From an uncultured Oscillospiraceae bacterium (GTDB lineage Bacteria > Bacillota > Clostridia > Oscillospirales > Oscillospiraceae): a DNA stretch of 11,614 nucleotides. Within the stretch, counting starts at the first letter, position 1. The number at the start of each line of letters is the position of its first letter. Below are positions 1-6,154 of the stretch, piece by piece. The notes under the pieces are model-generated. The model was not told the DNA's origin, did no database searches, and saw only the letters and a program-made list of their open reading frames with translations. The stretch covers positions 1 to 11,614 of the forward strand of contig CAKTXB010000044.1 in the NCBI GenBank assembly GCA_934630555.1. Reading direction: 5' to 3'. The translations under genes and the position numbers were made by a program.

Positions 1-1189
1 CGGTGAAGGTAATGCCGCCGACCGAGCTGAAGCCCAGGCCGCTGACGAACATGACCGCCGCGATGATGAGGTTGCGGGACTTGGTGAGGTCGACCTGGTT
101 TTCAACAACGTTGCGCACGCCGACTGCCGAGATCATGCCGTAGAGGATGAAGCTGACACCGCCGACGACGGCCGCAGGGATGGAGTTGACCAGTGCGTCA
201 AACTTCGGGGAGAAGCTGAGGACGACAGCGTAGATGGCCGCGAGGCGCACCACACGCGGGTCATAGACTTTGGACAGGGCCAGGACACCGGTGTTTTCGC
301 CGTAGGTCGTGTTGGCCGGGCCGCCGAACATACCGGCAAAGGCCGTTGCCAGACCATCGCCGACGAGCGTGCGATGCAGGCCGGGATCCTCGATAAAGTT
401 TCTGCCAGTGGTAGAGGAGATCGCGGAGATGTCGCCGATGTGCTCCATCATGGCCGCGATGGCAATGGGCGCCATGACCAGGATGCCGGACACATCAAAT
501 TTTGCCAGGGTGAACTGCTGCAGGCCAACCACCTTTGCTTCGTTCACAGCGGTAAAGTCGACCTTGCCGGCGATGAGCGCCACAATATAGCTGCCCACAA
601 CACCCAGCAGGATGGGGATGATCTTGATCATGCCCTTGCCCCAGATGTTCGCAACCACAATGATCGCGATGGAAACAAGCGCCAGCCACCAGCAGGTCTG
701 CGCGTTGTTGATGGCAGAGCCGGACAGGTTCAGACCGATCATGATGATCATTGGGCCGGTCACGATCGGCGGGAAGAAGCGCATGACCTTCTTCACACCA
801 AGAAGCTTGAAGAGCAGTGCAAGAACGAGGTACAGCAGGCCGGCGACCACAACGCCGCCCAGCGCATAGGACAGCTTTACCTGCGGGTCAAGGCCTTCAT
901 AGGCCGGCATGGTGGCAATCGTGGAGAAGCCGCCGAGGAATGCGAAAGATGAGCCGAGGAATGCGGGAACCTTGAACTTCGTGCAAACATGGAACAGCAG
1001 TGTGCCGATGCCGGCGAACAGCAGCGTCGTCTGGATGCTCAGCGGCAGGCCGTAGCCCTGCACCAGGATGGGGACCAGCACCGTGGCGCCGAACATGGCG
1101 AACAGGTGCTGCAGACCCAGCAGCAGCATCCGCGGCACACCCAGTGTCCGCGCGTCATAGATCGCGTCATGACCTAACTCTTTTTTCAT
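1..1189 (-). CDS. uraA: Uracil permease, NCS2 family (C-terminus beyond window)
   Basis: Proton-coupled inner-membrane uracil importer for pyrimidine salvage. The 396 visible codons run off the left edge; the family is usually about 420-440 residues, so roughly the last 30-45 are missing. The N-terminal helix carries LQHLFAMFGATVLVP (26-40). Two NCS2 substrate-site segments are visible: the TM8 motif MMEHIGD (E249-H250) and the TM10 motif TTYGENTGV (E298). They correspond to Glu241 and Glu290 of E. coli UraA, and the GEN signature favours uracil over xanthine/urate. I chose the ATG at 1187-1189 because GAGAGG lies 9 nt upstream. An in-frame ATG at 1208-1210 would add 7 codons but has no ribosome binding site. 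The gene follows its own promoter, leader peptide and terminator (1256-1421), so attenuation control is likely. Family assignment is firm; uracil specificity is inferred from motifs. Confidence 0.93.
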   Translation of the reverse strand, partial: MKKELGHDAIYDARTLGVPRMLLLGLQHLFAMFGATVLVPILVQGYGLPLSIQTTLLFAGIGTLLFHVCTKFKVPAFLGSSFAFLGGFSTIATMPAYEGLDPQVKLSYALGGVVVAGLLYLVLALLFKLLGVKKVMRFFPPIVTGPMIIMIGLNLSGSAINNAQTCWWLALVSIAIIVVANIWGKGMIKIIPILLGVVGSYIVALIAGKVDFTAVNEAKVVGLQQFTLAKFDVSGILVMAPIAIAAMMEHIGDISAISSTTGRNFIEDPGLHRTLVGDGLATAFAGMFGGPANTTYGENTGVLALSKVYDPRVVRLAAIYAVVLSFSPKFDALVNSIPAAVVGGVSFILYGMISAVGVRNVVENQVDLTKSRNLIIAAVMFVSGLGFSSVGGITFT

Positions 1190-1255
1190 GTCGTTTTTCC
1201 TCTCTTTCATGGTACATATGTGAATTTTACTTACCAACTGTTTGACTTTTGCCCG

Positions 1256-1286
1256 AAAAAAATGACCGATGAAAAAACATCGGTCA
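1256..1286 (-). terminator. Intrinsic terminator inside the uraA leader (attenuator)
   Basis: A perfect 9-bp stem (TGACCGATG at 1263-1271 on the plus strand against CATCGGTCA at 1278-1286) with a 6-nt loop is followed on the minus strand by seven U residues (1256-1262). It lies between the promoter and uraA, about 65 nt before the start codon, so it must be conditional. Its 5' arm begins with the UGA stop of the leader peptide. I see no PyrR-type binding loop in the leader. Confidence 0.85.
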
Positions 1287-1361
1287 AAAGGAAATACTAT
1301 CCTCAAAGAGGAAGAAATACGTCGTCAAGGTCTTGAACTTGTTTTTGCAAACGAACTTCAT
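1284..1361 (-). CDS. uraA leader peptide (25 aa), putative attenuator ORF
   Basis: A 25-codon ORF between the uraA promoter and the leader terminator. It starts MKFVCKNKFK and continues with a YFFLFEDSIS segment. GGGAGG (1371-1376, complement) sits about 8 nt before the ATG, a better ribosome site than that of uraA. Codons 15-19 (UAU UUC UUC CUC UUU) form a U-rich tract, and six of 25 residues are Phe. The UGA stop occupies the first three bases of the 5' arm of the terminator stem, so a ribosome reaching the stop would occlude the hairpin. UCCUC-UUU-GAGGA (1300-1312) could form a small pause hairpin just after the U-rich tract. The layout resembles the E. coli pyrBI leader. That the peptide is translated and regulatory is inference; no homologue is recognised. 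Confidence 0.7.
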   Translation of the reverse strand: MKFVCKNKFKTLTTYFFLFEDSISF

Positions 1362-1392
1362 GGCGCTTACCTCCCTCGCAGTTGTCCTACAT

Positions 1393-1421
1393 AGTATAGC
1401 GGTGTGTGCCGCAAATTGCAA
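1393..1421 (-). promoter_or_regulatory. Sigma-A promoter of uraA
   Basis: Reading the minus strand, -35 TTGCAA (1416-1421) and -10 TATACT (1393-1398) are separated by exactly 17 nt. Transcription would begin near 1384-1387, a few bases before the leader peptide's Shine-Dalgarno, giving a leader of about 195 nt before the uraA ATG. Confidence 0.8.
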
Positions 1422-1504
1422 GTGTGGATTTCTACCAAGCTGCACGAATTTTTCCCGGCAGATTCATCACATCTGACAAAAAACACGTTTTTTGCTGCTG
1501 TGGT

Positions 1505-1535
1505 AAAATGGGCGGCGCTGCACCGCAGCGCCGCC
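1505..1535 (-). terminator. Terminator downstream of ilvE
   Basis: A perfect 11-bp GC-rich stem (1511-1521 with 1525-1535, loop of 3 nt) begins 8 nt past the ilvE stop. On the minus strand it is followed by C, A and four U residues, so the U-tract is short. Its position at the end of the three-gene operon and upstream of the uraA promoter supports a terminator role. The stretch 1422-1504 between them holds nothing else I can identify. Confidence 0.65.
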
Positions 1536-1543
1536 TCAAAATC

Positions 1544-2605
1544 TCAGATTTTACACGTCCAGCCGAACGGGTCGGGCTTCGTGCCCCACTGAATGCCCGT
1601 CAGCTCATCATAGAGCTTCTGTGACAGCTGGCCAATTTCCCCGTTGTTGACCTTATAGTCACGATCGCCCCAGGCCAGTTCGCCAATGGGCGAAATAACG
1701 GCCGCCGTGCCCACGCACCACGCCTCTTGCAATGCGCCGCTCTGCGCCGCGTCAAACAGCTCGTCCACACTGAGCAGACGCTCCTCGACCTCCACGCCCC
1801 AGCTCTTCAGCAGTTCAATGCACGACTTGCGCGTCACGCCACGCAAGATCGAGCCCGTCAGCATCGGGGTGACGACCTTGCCATTGATCTTGAACATAAC
1901 GTTCATGCCGCCGCCCTCTTCCACATACTTGCGCTCCACGCCGTCCAGCCACAGCACCTGCGAAAAGCCCTTTTCAATGGCCTTGTCGCCCGCACGGTTA
2001 GCCGCCGCATAGTTGCCGCCGCACTTGGCTTCGCCGGTGCCGCCGCGCACTGCGCGCACATCCTCGGTCTCCACCATAATGGGTACCGGCGTCAGGCCGT
2101 CCTTGAAGTAACTGCCGGACGGCGACAGGATCACCACAAACATGGCCTCATGCACGCCGTGCAGTGCCAGTGTCGGATCGGTCGAGAACAGGAACGGCCG
2201 GATGTACAGCGACGTGCCGGGGTCTGACGGCACCCAGTCCTGATCGACCTCCACGACCGTCTTAATGGCCTGCAGGCCATCGTCCGGGTCGATTTGCGGC
2301 AAGCCCAGTCGCTCGCACGAACGGTTCAGGCGGGCCACATTCTCCCAAGGACGGAACAGCTGCACGCCGCCGTCTGGGCGGCGGTACGCCTTCAGGCCCT
2401 CAAACACCTCGGTGCCATAGTGCAGAACGCTGGCCGCCGGAGAAACCTGGATCGGGCCATACAGCACAACGCGCGCGTCGTGCCACCCCTGTTCCTCTGT
2501 ATAATCCATGATAAACATATGGTCTGTAAACACCGTGCCAAAACCCAGCTGGTCAGCCGGGGGCAGCGTTCCGTGATGCGGATTCTTTTCGATGCGGATG
2601 TTCAT
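1544..2605 (-). CDS. ilvE: Branched-chain amino acid aminotransferase (class IV PLP)
   Basis: Cytoplasmic transaminase interconverting leucine, isoleucine and valine with their 2-oxoacids using 2-oxoglutarate/glutamate. The 353-residue length fits the longer (~350 aa) BCAT subgroup. Visible signatures include LHYGTEVFEGLKAYR (61-75), the PLP-lysine region TGEAKCGGNYAAA (K194), the YVEEGGGMNVMF cofactor segment (227-238), TGSILRGVTR (250-259) and the GTAAVISPIGEL loop (299-310). The ATG at 2603-2605 is chosen because AGGAGG (2614-2619) stands 8 nt upstream; an upstream in-frame TTG would put that site inside the gene. It begins 28 nt after the hydroxyacid dehydrogenase stop with no room for a separate promoter, so the two are probably cotranscribed with the permease. 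This context suggests a catabolic or redox-balancing role as well as, or instead of, biosynthesis. Confidence 0.94.
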   Translation of the reverse strand: MNIRIEKNPHHGTLPPADQLGFGTVFTDHMFIMDYTEEQGWHDARVVLYGPIQVSPAASVLHYGTEVFEGLKAYRRPDGGVQLFRPWENVARLNRSCERLGLPQIDPDDGLQAIKTVVEVDQDWVPSDPGTSLYIRPFLFSTDPTLALHGVHEAMFVVILSPSGSYFKDGLTPVPIMVETEDVRAVRGGTGEAKCGGNYAAANRAGDKAIEKGFSQVLWLDGVERKYVEEGGGMNVMFKINGKVVTPMLTGSILRGVTRKSCIELLKSWGVEVEERLLSVDELFDAAQSGALQEAWCVGTAAVISPIGELAWGDRDYKVNNGEIGQLSQKLYDELTGIQWGTKPDPFGWTCKI

Positions 2606-2633
2606 AAAAAGTGCCTCCTGTTGCAAATTTCGT

Positions 2634-3584
2634 TCAGATCTCTGCCAGATGTTCCATGTTCTTGCGGATGCCGCCGCAGCAGTCGTGGAAGGTCTGCTGT
2701 TCCTCCGCCGTCAGCGGCAGCTCCACGACCTGTTCCACGCCGTTCGCGCCAATGACGCACGGTACACCGGCAAACAGGTCGCTCTCGCCATATTCACCGC
2801 ACAGCTCCGCGCTGGCCGGCATGATGGCTTTTTCGTCATGCAGCACAATGTGCGCCATCCGCGCAGCCGTCGTTGCGATGCCATACTCAGTGCAATACTT
2901 GCCCGCAAATGTCACCCAGCCGCCGCCGATGGATTCCTTCTGCAGCGCCGGGCGATCAAAGCGGAAGCGCGCGTCCTTCTCAGCCCACACATCCAGCGGC
3001 ACGCCGCGGAAGCTGACGCAGGACCACGGTGCAAACTGCAAATTGCCGTGCTCACCCAGCATATAGCAGGTGATGGACTTGTGGTCGATCCCCGTCTGAC
3101 GCGCCAGTGCGCTGAGCAGACGCGAGGTGTCAAGCCCCGTGCCCGTACCGAATACGCGGCCGCGCGGCAGGCCAAGGCCCAGCGCCAGCTCCCGCGTCAC
3201 AATATCGCACGGGTTCGTAATGTTGATGAGCACGCCGTCAAAGCCGCTGGCCTTCACCTTGGCCGCATAGCCGCGCACGGCGGGGATGGTATAGTCCATC
3301 TCGGTCAGCCGGTCATGCGTGCCGCGCAGCAGCTCGATCTTGCCGATGCTGTTCACAATAACATCGCATTCGCCAAGGTCCGCAAAATCGCCGGCACGAA
3401 CCGTCACGCGGTGCGGCAGATACGCCGCAGCGTCGCGCAGATCCTGCACCTCGCTTGCCAGCTTCTGTTCGTTCTGGTCTACGAGCACCAGCTCGTCCGC
3501 GATGCCCTGCACCGCCAGACTGTAGGCGACGTGCGCGCCCACGTGGCCCAGACCGATCACACCCAAAACTCTTTTTTTACTCAT
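2634..3584 (-). CDS. L-2-hydroxyacid dehydrogenase, LDH/MDH superfamily (HicDH-like)
   Basis: NAD-dependent reduction of a 2-oxoacid to an L-2-hydroxyacid in the cytoplasm. The 316-residue protein has a Rossmann start VLGVIGLGHVGAHVA (GxGxxG at 11-16), a likely NAD-ribose acidic residue D36, substrate residues R92 and R155, and the catalytic pair D152 (LDTSR) and H179 (GEHGN). The substrate loop reads NSIGKIELLRGTHDRL (78-93) and lacks the GxxQKPGETR pattern of ordinary lactate dehydrogenase. Together with GEHGNLQFAPWS this recalls L-2-hydroxyisocaproate dehydrogenase of lactobacilli, as I remember that sequence. The neighbouring aminotransferase would supply branched-chain 2-oxoacids, fitting this reading. 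AAAGGA lies 9 nt before the ATG; the permease stop is 49 nt upstream. LDH remains possible; malate dehydrogenase is less likely. Confidence 0.88.
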   Translation of the reverse strand: MSKKRVLGVIGLGHVGAHVAYSLAVQGIADELVLVDQNEQKLASEVQDLRDAAAYLPHRVTVRAGDFADLGECDVIVNSIGKIELLRGTHDRLTEMDYTIPAVRGYAAKVKASGFDGVLINITNPCDIVTRELALGLGLPRGRVFGTGTGLDTSRLLSALARQTGIDHKSITCYMLGEHGNLQFAPWSCVSFRGVPLDVWAEKDARFRFDRPALQKESIGGGWVTFAGKYCTEYGIATTAARMAHIVLHDEKAIMPASAELCGEYGESDLFAGVPCVIGANGVEQVVELPLTAEEQQTFHDCCGGIRKNMEHLAEI

Positions 3585-3633
3585 AGTAAACAGTCCTTTC
3601 TGAACGTAAATTACAACTTTTTAAGGTATCTGC

Positions 3634-5172
3634 TCAAGCGCCGAAATTCGGAAACAGCACACAGGTGTAAAGCATTGCAAGCACCATATAGAGCACCAGG
3701 ATGATGCCGAATGCCTTGAGCGTCTTTTTCATAACAGCTGCCTCATTGCTCACCTGATCGACCGTCGCACAGGCCGCGACCGTGTTGTTCGGGCAGATGA
3801 GGTTGCCAAGGGAAGCGCCCGCGTTCTGGCCGGCAAAAATCGTGATGGGGTTCATGCCGAGCGAGGCCGCGGCGTCAATGTGCATCTGCGCAAACATGAT
3901 GTTTGAGCCAAGGCCCGTGCCAGTGATGAATGCGCCGCTCGAACCAATGAGTACCGCCGCCGCCGGATAGAACCGGCCGACCACCTTTGCAATGTCCGAG
4001 GCAAGCAGATTCATCATGCCTGTGTTGGACGACTGCATGATATAGGCCACTACAAGCAGGCTGCCCATCGTGATCATGACCGGTGCCACATGGCCCACCG
4101 TGCGCTTGCACACGTCAAAATACTCTTTGGCCTTCACGCGCAGCGTCAGCGCGCCCAACACGCCGCAGATGAGGATGACCACATCCACCCACACGATGTA
4201 GCCGAATGTGCACATGATGGCAAAACCGTTTTTCACAACTGCCGGGAAACCATAGCGGATGAGCGGCAGAAGCACGAGCATATAGAGATATGGCGACATG
4301 GCGCGGAACGGGCCATACTTGCCCTTCGTGTTCTCGCTCTTGTTGCGGTATTCCTCCGGTGTCCGTACACCAAAGATCCGAACATACAACACGGACAAAA
4401 CAATGGAGATGAGGCCCGTACCCATGGACGTGACCTCCGCGCCCACAAAGTTCGACAGCGCAAACATCACAAGACACGTGCTGACGCCTGCAAATGTGAG
4501 ATACGGAACGGCCCCCTTGAAGCCCTTTTTGCCAAAGGCCATATATGTCATGATAAACGGAATGATGAGCACGCCAAACATATGGAAGCGTCCAACCATG
4601 GCTGCGTTCTGCGCCACTGTGGCAAGCCCCGCGTCTACAAGCGCCGCGCCGCCGTTGATGGTCGTCAGGCCCGCGCCGCCCCATGAGGCCGGCGTTGCGT
4701 CGCCCAACAGTGCAATGGCGACCGACGTCACCGGGTCAAACCCAAGCGCCACCAAAAACGGCGCCGCAATGGCCGCCGGTGCGCCTGCGCCCGCCGCGCC
4801 CTCCAGGAAAATGGGCATCATCATGCCGATGATAACGACCTGTACCCGGCGGTCGTCACTGATGCGGGCAATGGCCATTTTCACGTCCTCGATCGCACCG
4901 GTCTCGCGCAGAAGATTCAAAATCACAAACGCGCCAAAGACCATGAGCACGATCTTAAAGCCCTCTTTTATGCCCTTCCAGAGCAGCGGATCAAAGGCTG
5001 CAACATTTTCAGCAAACGTCGCGCCAGTCACGTTAAAATACGTAAAGGCCAGGATCAGCGTCCACACAAGCGACAGCGGAGCCACCTTTTTAGCTGGCTG
5101 CTTAAAGCAGAGGATGCCGACCAATACAAACAGGATTGGCGTGAGCGCCATTACAAAATCCAAAAATTCCAT
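3634..5172 (-). CDS. lctP: LctP-family L-lactate / 2-hydroxyacid permease
   Basis: Multi-spanning inner-membrane proton symporter of the lactate permease family (LctP/LldP), moving lactate, glycolate or similar 2-hydroxyacids. The 512-residue length is normal. Family landmarks are PIFLEGAAGAGAPAAIAAPF (120-139), LLGDATPASWGGAG (155-168), SSGAFITGTGLGSNIMFAQ and GQNAGASLGNLICPNN near the C-terminus; about a dozen hydrophobic segments run through it. The ATG at 5170-5172 opens directly into the first membrane segment, with a weak AGAAAG in front. In-frame ATGs at about 5196 and 5190 would add a short basic stretch and are not preceded by a better site. It heads the operon permease-dehydrogenase-aminotransferase, suggesting the substrate is the product of the dehydrogenase. 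No convincing promoter is visible between 5173 and the terminator at 5254. Confidence 0.92.
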   Translation of the reverse strand: MEFLDFVMALTPILFVLVGILCFKQPAKKVAPLSLVWTLILAFTYFNVTGATFAENVAAFDPLLWKGIKEGFKIVLMVFGAFVILNLLRETGAIEDVKMAIARISDDRRVQVVIIGMMMPIFLEGAAGAGAPAAIAAPFLVALGFDPVTSVAIALLGDATPASWGGAGLTTINGGAALVDAGLATVAQNAAMVGRFHMFGVLIIPFIMTYMAFGKKGFKGAVPYLTFAGVSTCLVMFALSNFVGAEVTSMGTGLISIVLSVLYVRIFGVRTPEEYRNKSENTKGKYGPFRAMSPYLYMLVLLPLIRYGFPAVVKNGFAIMCTFGYIVWVDVVILICGVLGALTLRVKAKEYFDVCKRTVGHVAPVMITMGSLLVVAYIMQSSNTGMMNLLASDIAKVVGRFYPAAAVLIGSSGAFITGTGLGSNIMFAQMHIDAAASLGMNPITIFAGQNAGASLGNLICPNNTVAACATVDQVSNEAAVMKKTLKAFGIILVLYMVLAMLYTCVLFPNFGA

Positions 5173-5253
5173 GTTCTTTCTCGCTTTCATTTTCATAGGT
5201 GAAGTGTGTGTATTTCTGCACACGCCTGCCGGCCGGACAGGCATGGGGAGAAC

Positions 5254-5291
5254 AAAAAAAGCGGCTTCGCCGGAATCCGGCGAAGCCGCTT
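5254..5291 (-). terminator. Strong terminator of the small membrane protein gene
   Basis: A 15-bp perfect stem (5259-5273 with 5277-5291, 3-nt loop) runs straight into seven U residues on the minus strand (5254-5260). It ends the 71-codon gene upstream and separates it from lctP. If lctP depends on the upstream promoter, expression would require read-through. Confidence 0.92.
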
Positions 5292-5335
5292 GGAGGATTG
5301 TTCGTATTTCCGCCTTTCTTAGGCGGGAACGGACA

Positions 5336-5551
5336 TCATGCGGTGCGTCGCGATTCGGGTAGTCTGAACTTTTCCTTCTCCAGCAGCAGGCCGATCAGCT
5401 TCAGCAGGTTGGAAATCAGCGCAACAAAAATGGACACCAGTACGGTGTCCAGAATAATCATAATGGAGTTGTTCATTTCGGCATAGCAAGACGGCGCGCA
5501 GGCAGCCTGTGCGGAAACGTTCATATTCTGAGCTGCAAACATTGCCTTCAT
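5336..5551 (-). CDS. Small membrane protein of unknown function (71 aa)
   Basis: Not recognised. The 71-residue product begins MKAMFAAQNMNVSAQAACAP, followed by a CAPSCYAEMNN segment with two cysteines four residues apart. One long hydrophobic helix follows (about residues 29-56, containing IMIILDTVLVSIFVALISNL) and then a charged tail EKEKFRLPESRR. This suggests a single-span membrane peptide. Reality is supported by a complete transcription unit: a sigma-A promoter 34 nt upstream (5585-5613), GGAAAGGA 11 nt before the ATG, and a strong terminator 44 nt after the stop. A longer reading from 5710 would begin before the promoter and is less likely. A secreted signalling or antimicrobial peptide precursor, or a toxin-like membrane peptide, are possible but unsupported guesses. 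Confidence 0.65.
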   Translation of the reverse strand: MKAMFAAQNMNVSAQAACAPSCYAEMNNSIMIILDTVLVSIFVALISNLLKLIGLLLEKEKFRLPESRRTA

Positions 5552-5584
5552 AGCCAGCGCCGTCCTTTCCGAAGTGTTGCTCGC

Positions 5585-5613
5585 ATAATAGCACCGCACG
5601 CAGCATTTTTCAA
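5585..5613 (-). promoter_or_regulatory. Sigma-A promoter of the 71-aa gene
   Basis: On the minus strand, -35 TTGAAA (5608-5613) and -10 TATTAT (5585-5590) are 17 nt apart. Transcription would start near 5578, leaving a short leader containing GGAAAGGA. About 20 bp further upstream, AAACA-T-TGTTT (5634-5644) is a small inverted repeat that could be an operator, with little weight. The rest of 5645-5756 shows no gene. Confidence 0.8.
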
Positions 5614-5757
5614 TGGAAACTATTCCCAAATCGCAAACATTGTTTACCCATACAAAGTGTTGCCGCAAGAGGCTAAAAAACTTTGTGAAAAATGCAGACG
5701 GCAGATCCACCTGCTGCCTGCACGGATCCTACGAAAAGCTGCCGGACCATTTGGAAT

Positions 5758-5795
5758 AAAAACCGGGCACGAACAAGATGTGTTCGCGCCCGGTT
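5758..5795 (-). terminator. Leftward intrinsic terminator
   Basis: The arms are AACCGGGC plus CGAACA (5761-5775) and TGTTCG plus GCCCGGTT (5781-5795), with one mismatch and a 5-nt loop. On the minus strand the stem runs into five U residues (5758-5762, overlapping the stem base). It would end transcripts arriving from the right, such as read-through from the beta-helix gene across the hairpin-rich spacer. Confidence 0.75.
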
Positions 5796-6107
5796 GAGCG
5801 TGTCAAAAAAGTATTTTTGACACGCTCTCAAACGCGAACCGCTGCGCTGGGTTCGCGTTTGAGAAGGCTTGCGCCATGCTGCGCGTATCATTTGTGCGCT
5901 GTAAGCGCACAAATTCCACTACAGAACTTCGTTCTGCATGGGTTCGCCTTGGCCAATCGCACTGCGCATAGCTTGTGCTCTTGGAGGCTCACGCAACTTG
6001 CATGACGTAAAGTATTTTCGGCGACGTACACGCCGCCGCCGAAAATGTTCCGAACTTTTTTCGCGCCTGCGGGCGCGAACTCTGCGAGGCTTTTTTGACA
6101 AGCTGAA
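5794..6107. repeat. Palindrome-packed ~314-bp element with imperfect terminal inverted repeats
   Basis: The ends match as inverted repeats: TTGAGCGTGTCAAAAAAG (5794-5811) against CTTTTTTGACAAGCTGAA (6090-6107), 16 of 18 positions. Inside are successive hairpins: 14-bp perfect stem 5796-5809/5814-5827; 15-bp perfect stem 5826-5840/5850-5864; 11-bp stem 5890-5900/5904-5914; 6-bp stem 5922-5927/5931-5936; 10-bp stem 6014-6023/6037-6046; 8-bp stem 6060-6067/6072-6079. No ORF here has a ribosome site or protein-like composition. It could be a MITE-like non-autonomous element, an intergenic palindromic repeat of the genome, or a structured 3'-UTR RNA. No target duplication is obvious. Confidence 0.65.
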
Positions 6108-6138
6108 AGCAGGCAGGGATTTTTCCCTGCCCGCTTTC
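6105..6138. terminator. Hairpin after the beta-helix gene, possible interrupted terminator
   Basis: Arms GAAAGC-a-GGCAGGGA (6105-6119) and TCCCTGCC-c-GCTTTC (6124-6138) form a long stem with one mismatch. It begins 16 nt beyond the stop of the minus-strand beta-helix gene, where its terminator is expected. Downstream on the minus strand there is no U-tract; instead the terminal repeat of the palindromic element begins within the arm. One reading is that the element inserted at the U-tract. Confidence 0.45.
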
Positions 6139-6154
6139 GCAGCATCATTTTAAT

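Noticed and set aside
374..952. 192-aa plus-strand ORF opposite uraA
   Set aside because: It is a shadow of the permease, whose NCS2 motifs are continuous across the same interval.
1256..1385. PyrR-type attenuator in the uraA leader
   Set aside because: I could not find the conserved PyrR binding loop or a competing antiterminator stem, while a well-placed leader ORF is present. A covariance search could overturn this.
1404..1624. Plus-strand ORFs of 62 and 72 aa between uraA and ilvE
   Set aside because: They cross the ilvE terminator and the uraA promoter, lack ribosome sites and run into the 3' end of ilvE antisense.
2592..3704. 370-aa plus-strand ORF
   Set aside because: It is antisense to the hydroxyacid dehydrogenase, has no ribosome site or recognisable domain, and its composition (rich in His, Arg, Ala) is that of a reverse-strand shadow in GC-rich coding DNA.
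4298..5362. 354-aa plus-strand ORF opposite lctP
   Set aside because: The lctP frame has clear family motifs throughout; the opposite frame has none and runs through the terminator at 5254-5291.
5794..6107. CRISPR-like or attC-like array
   Set aside because: The hairpins differ from one another in sequence and spacing, so there is no repeated unit with constant spacers and no integrase or cas gene nearby.
5673..6153. Several 60-86 aa ORFs on both strands across the hairpin-rich spacer
   Set aside because: They exist because palindromes keep both strands open; none has a Shine-Dalgarno site, a domain or plausible composition.
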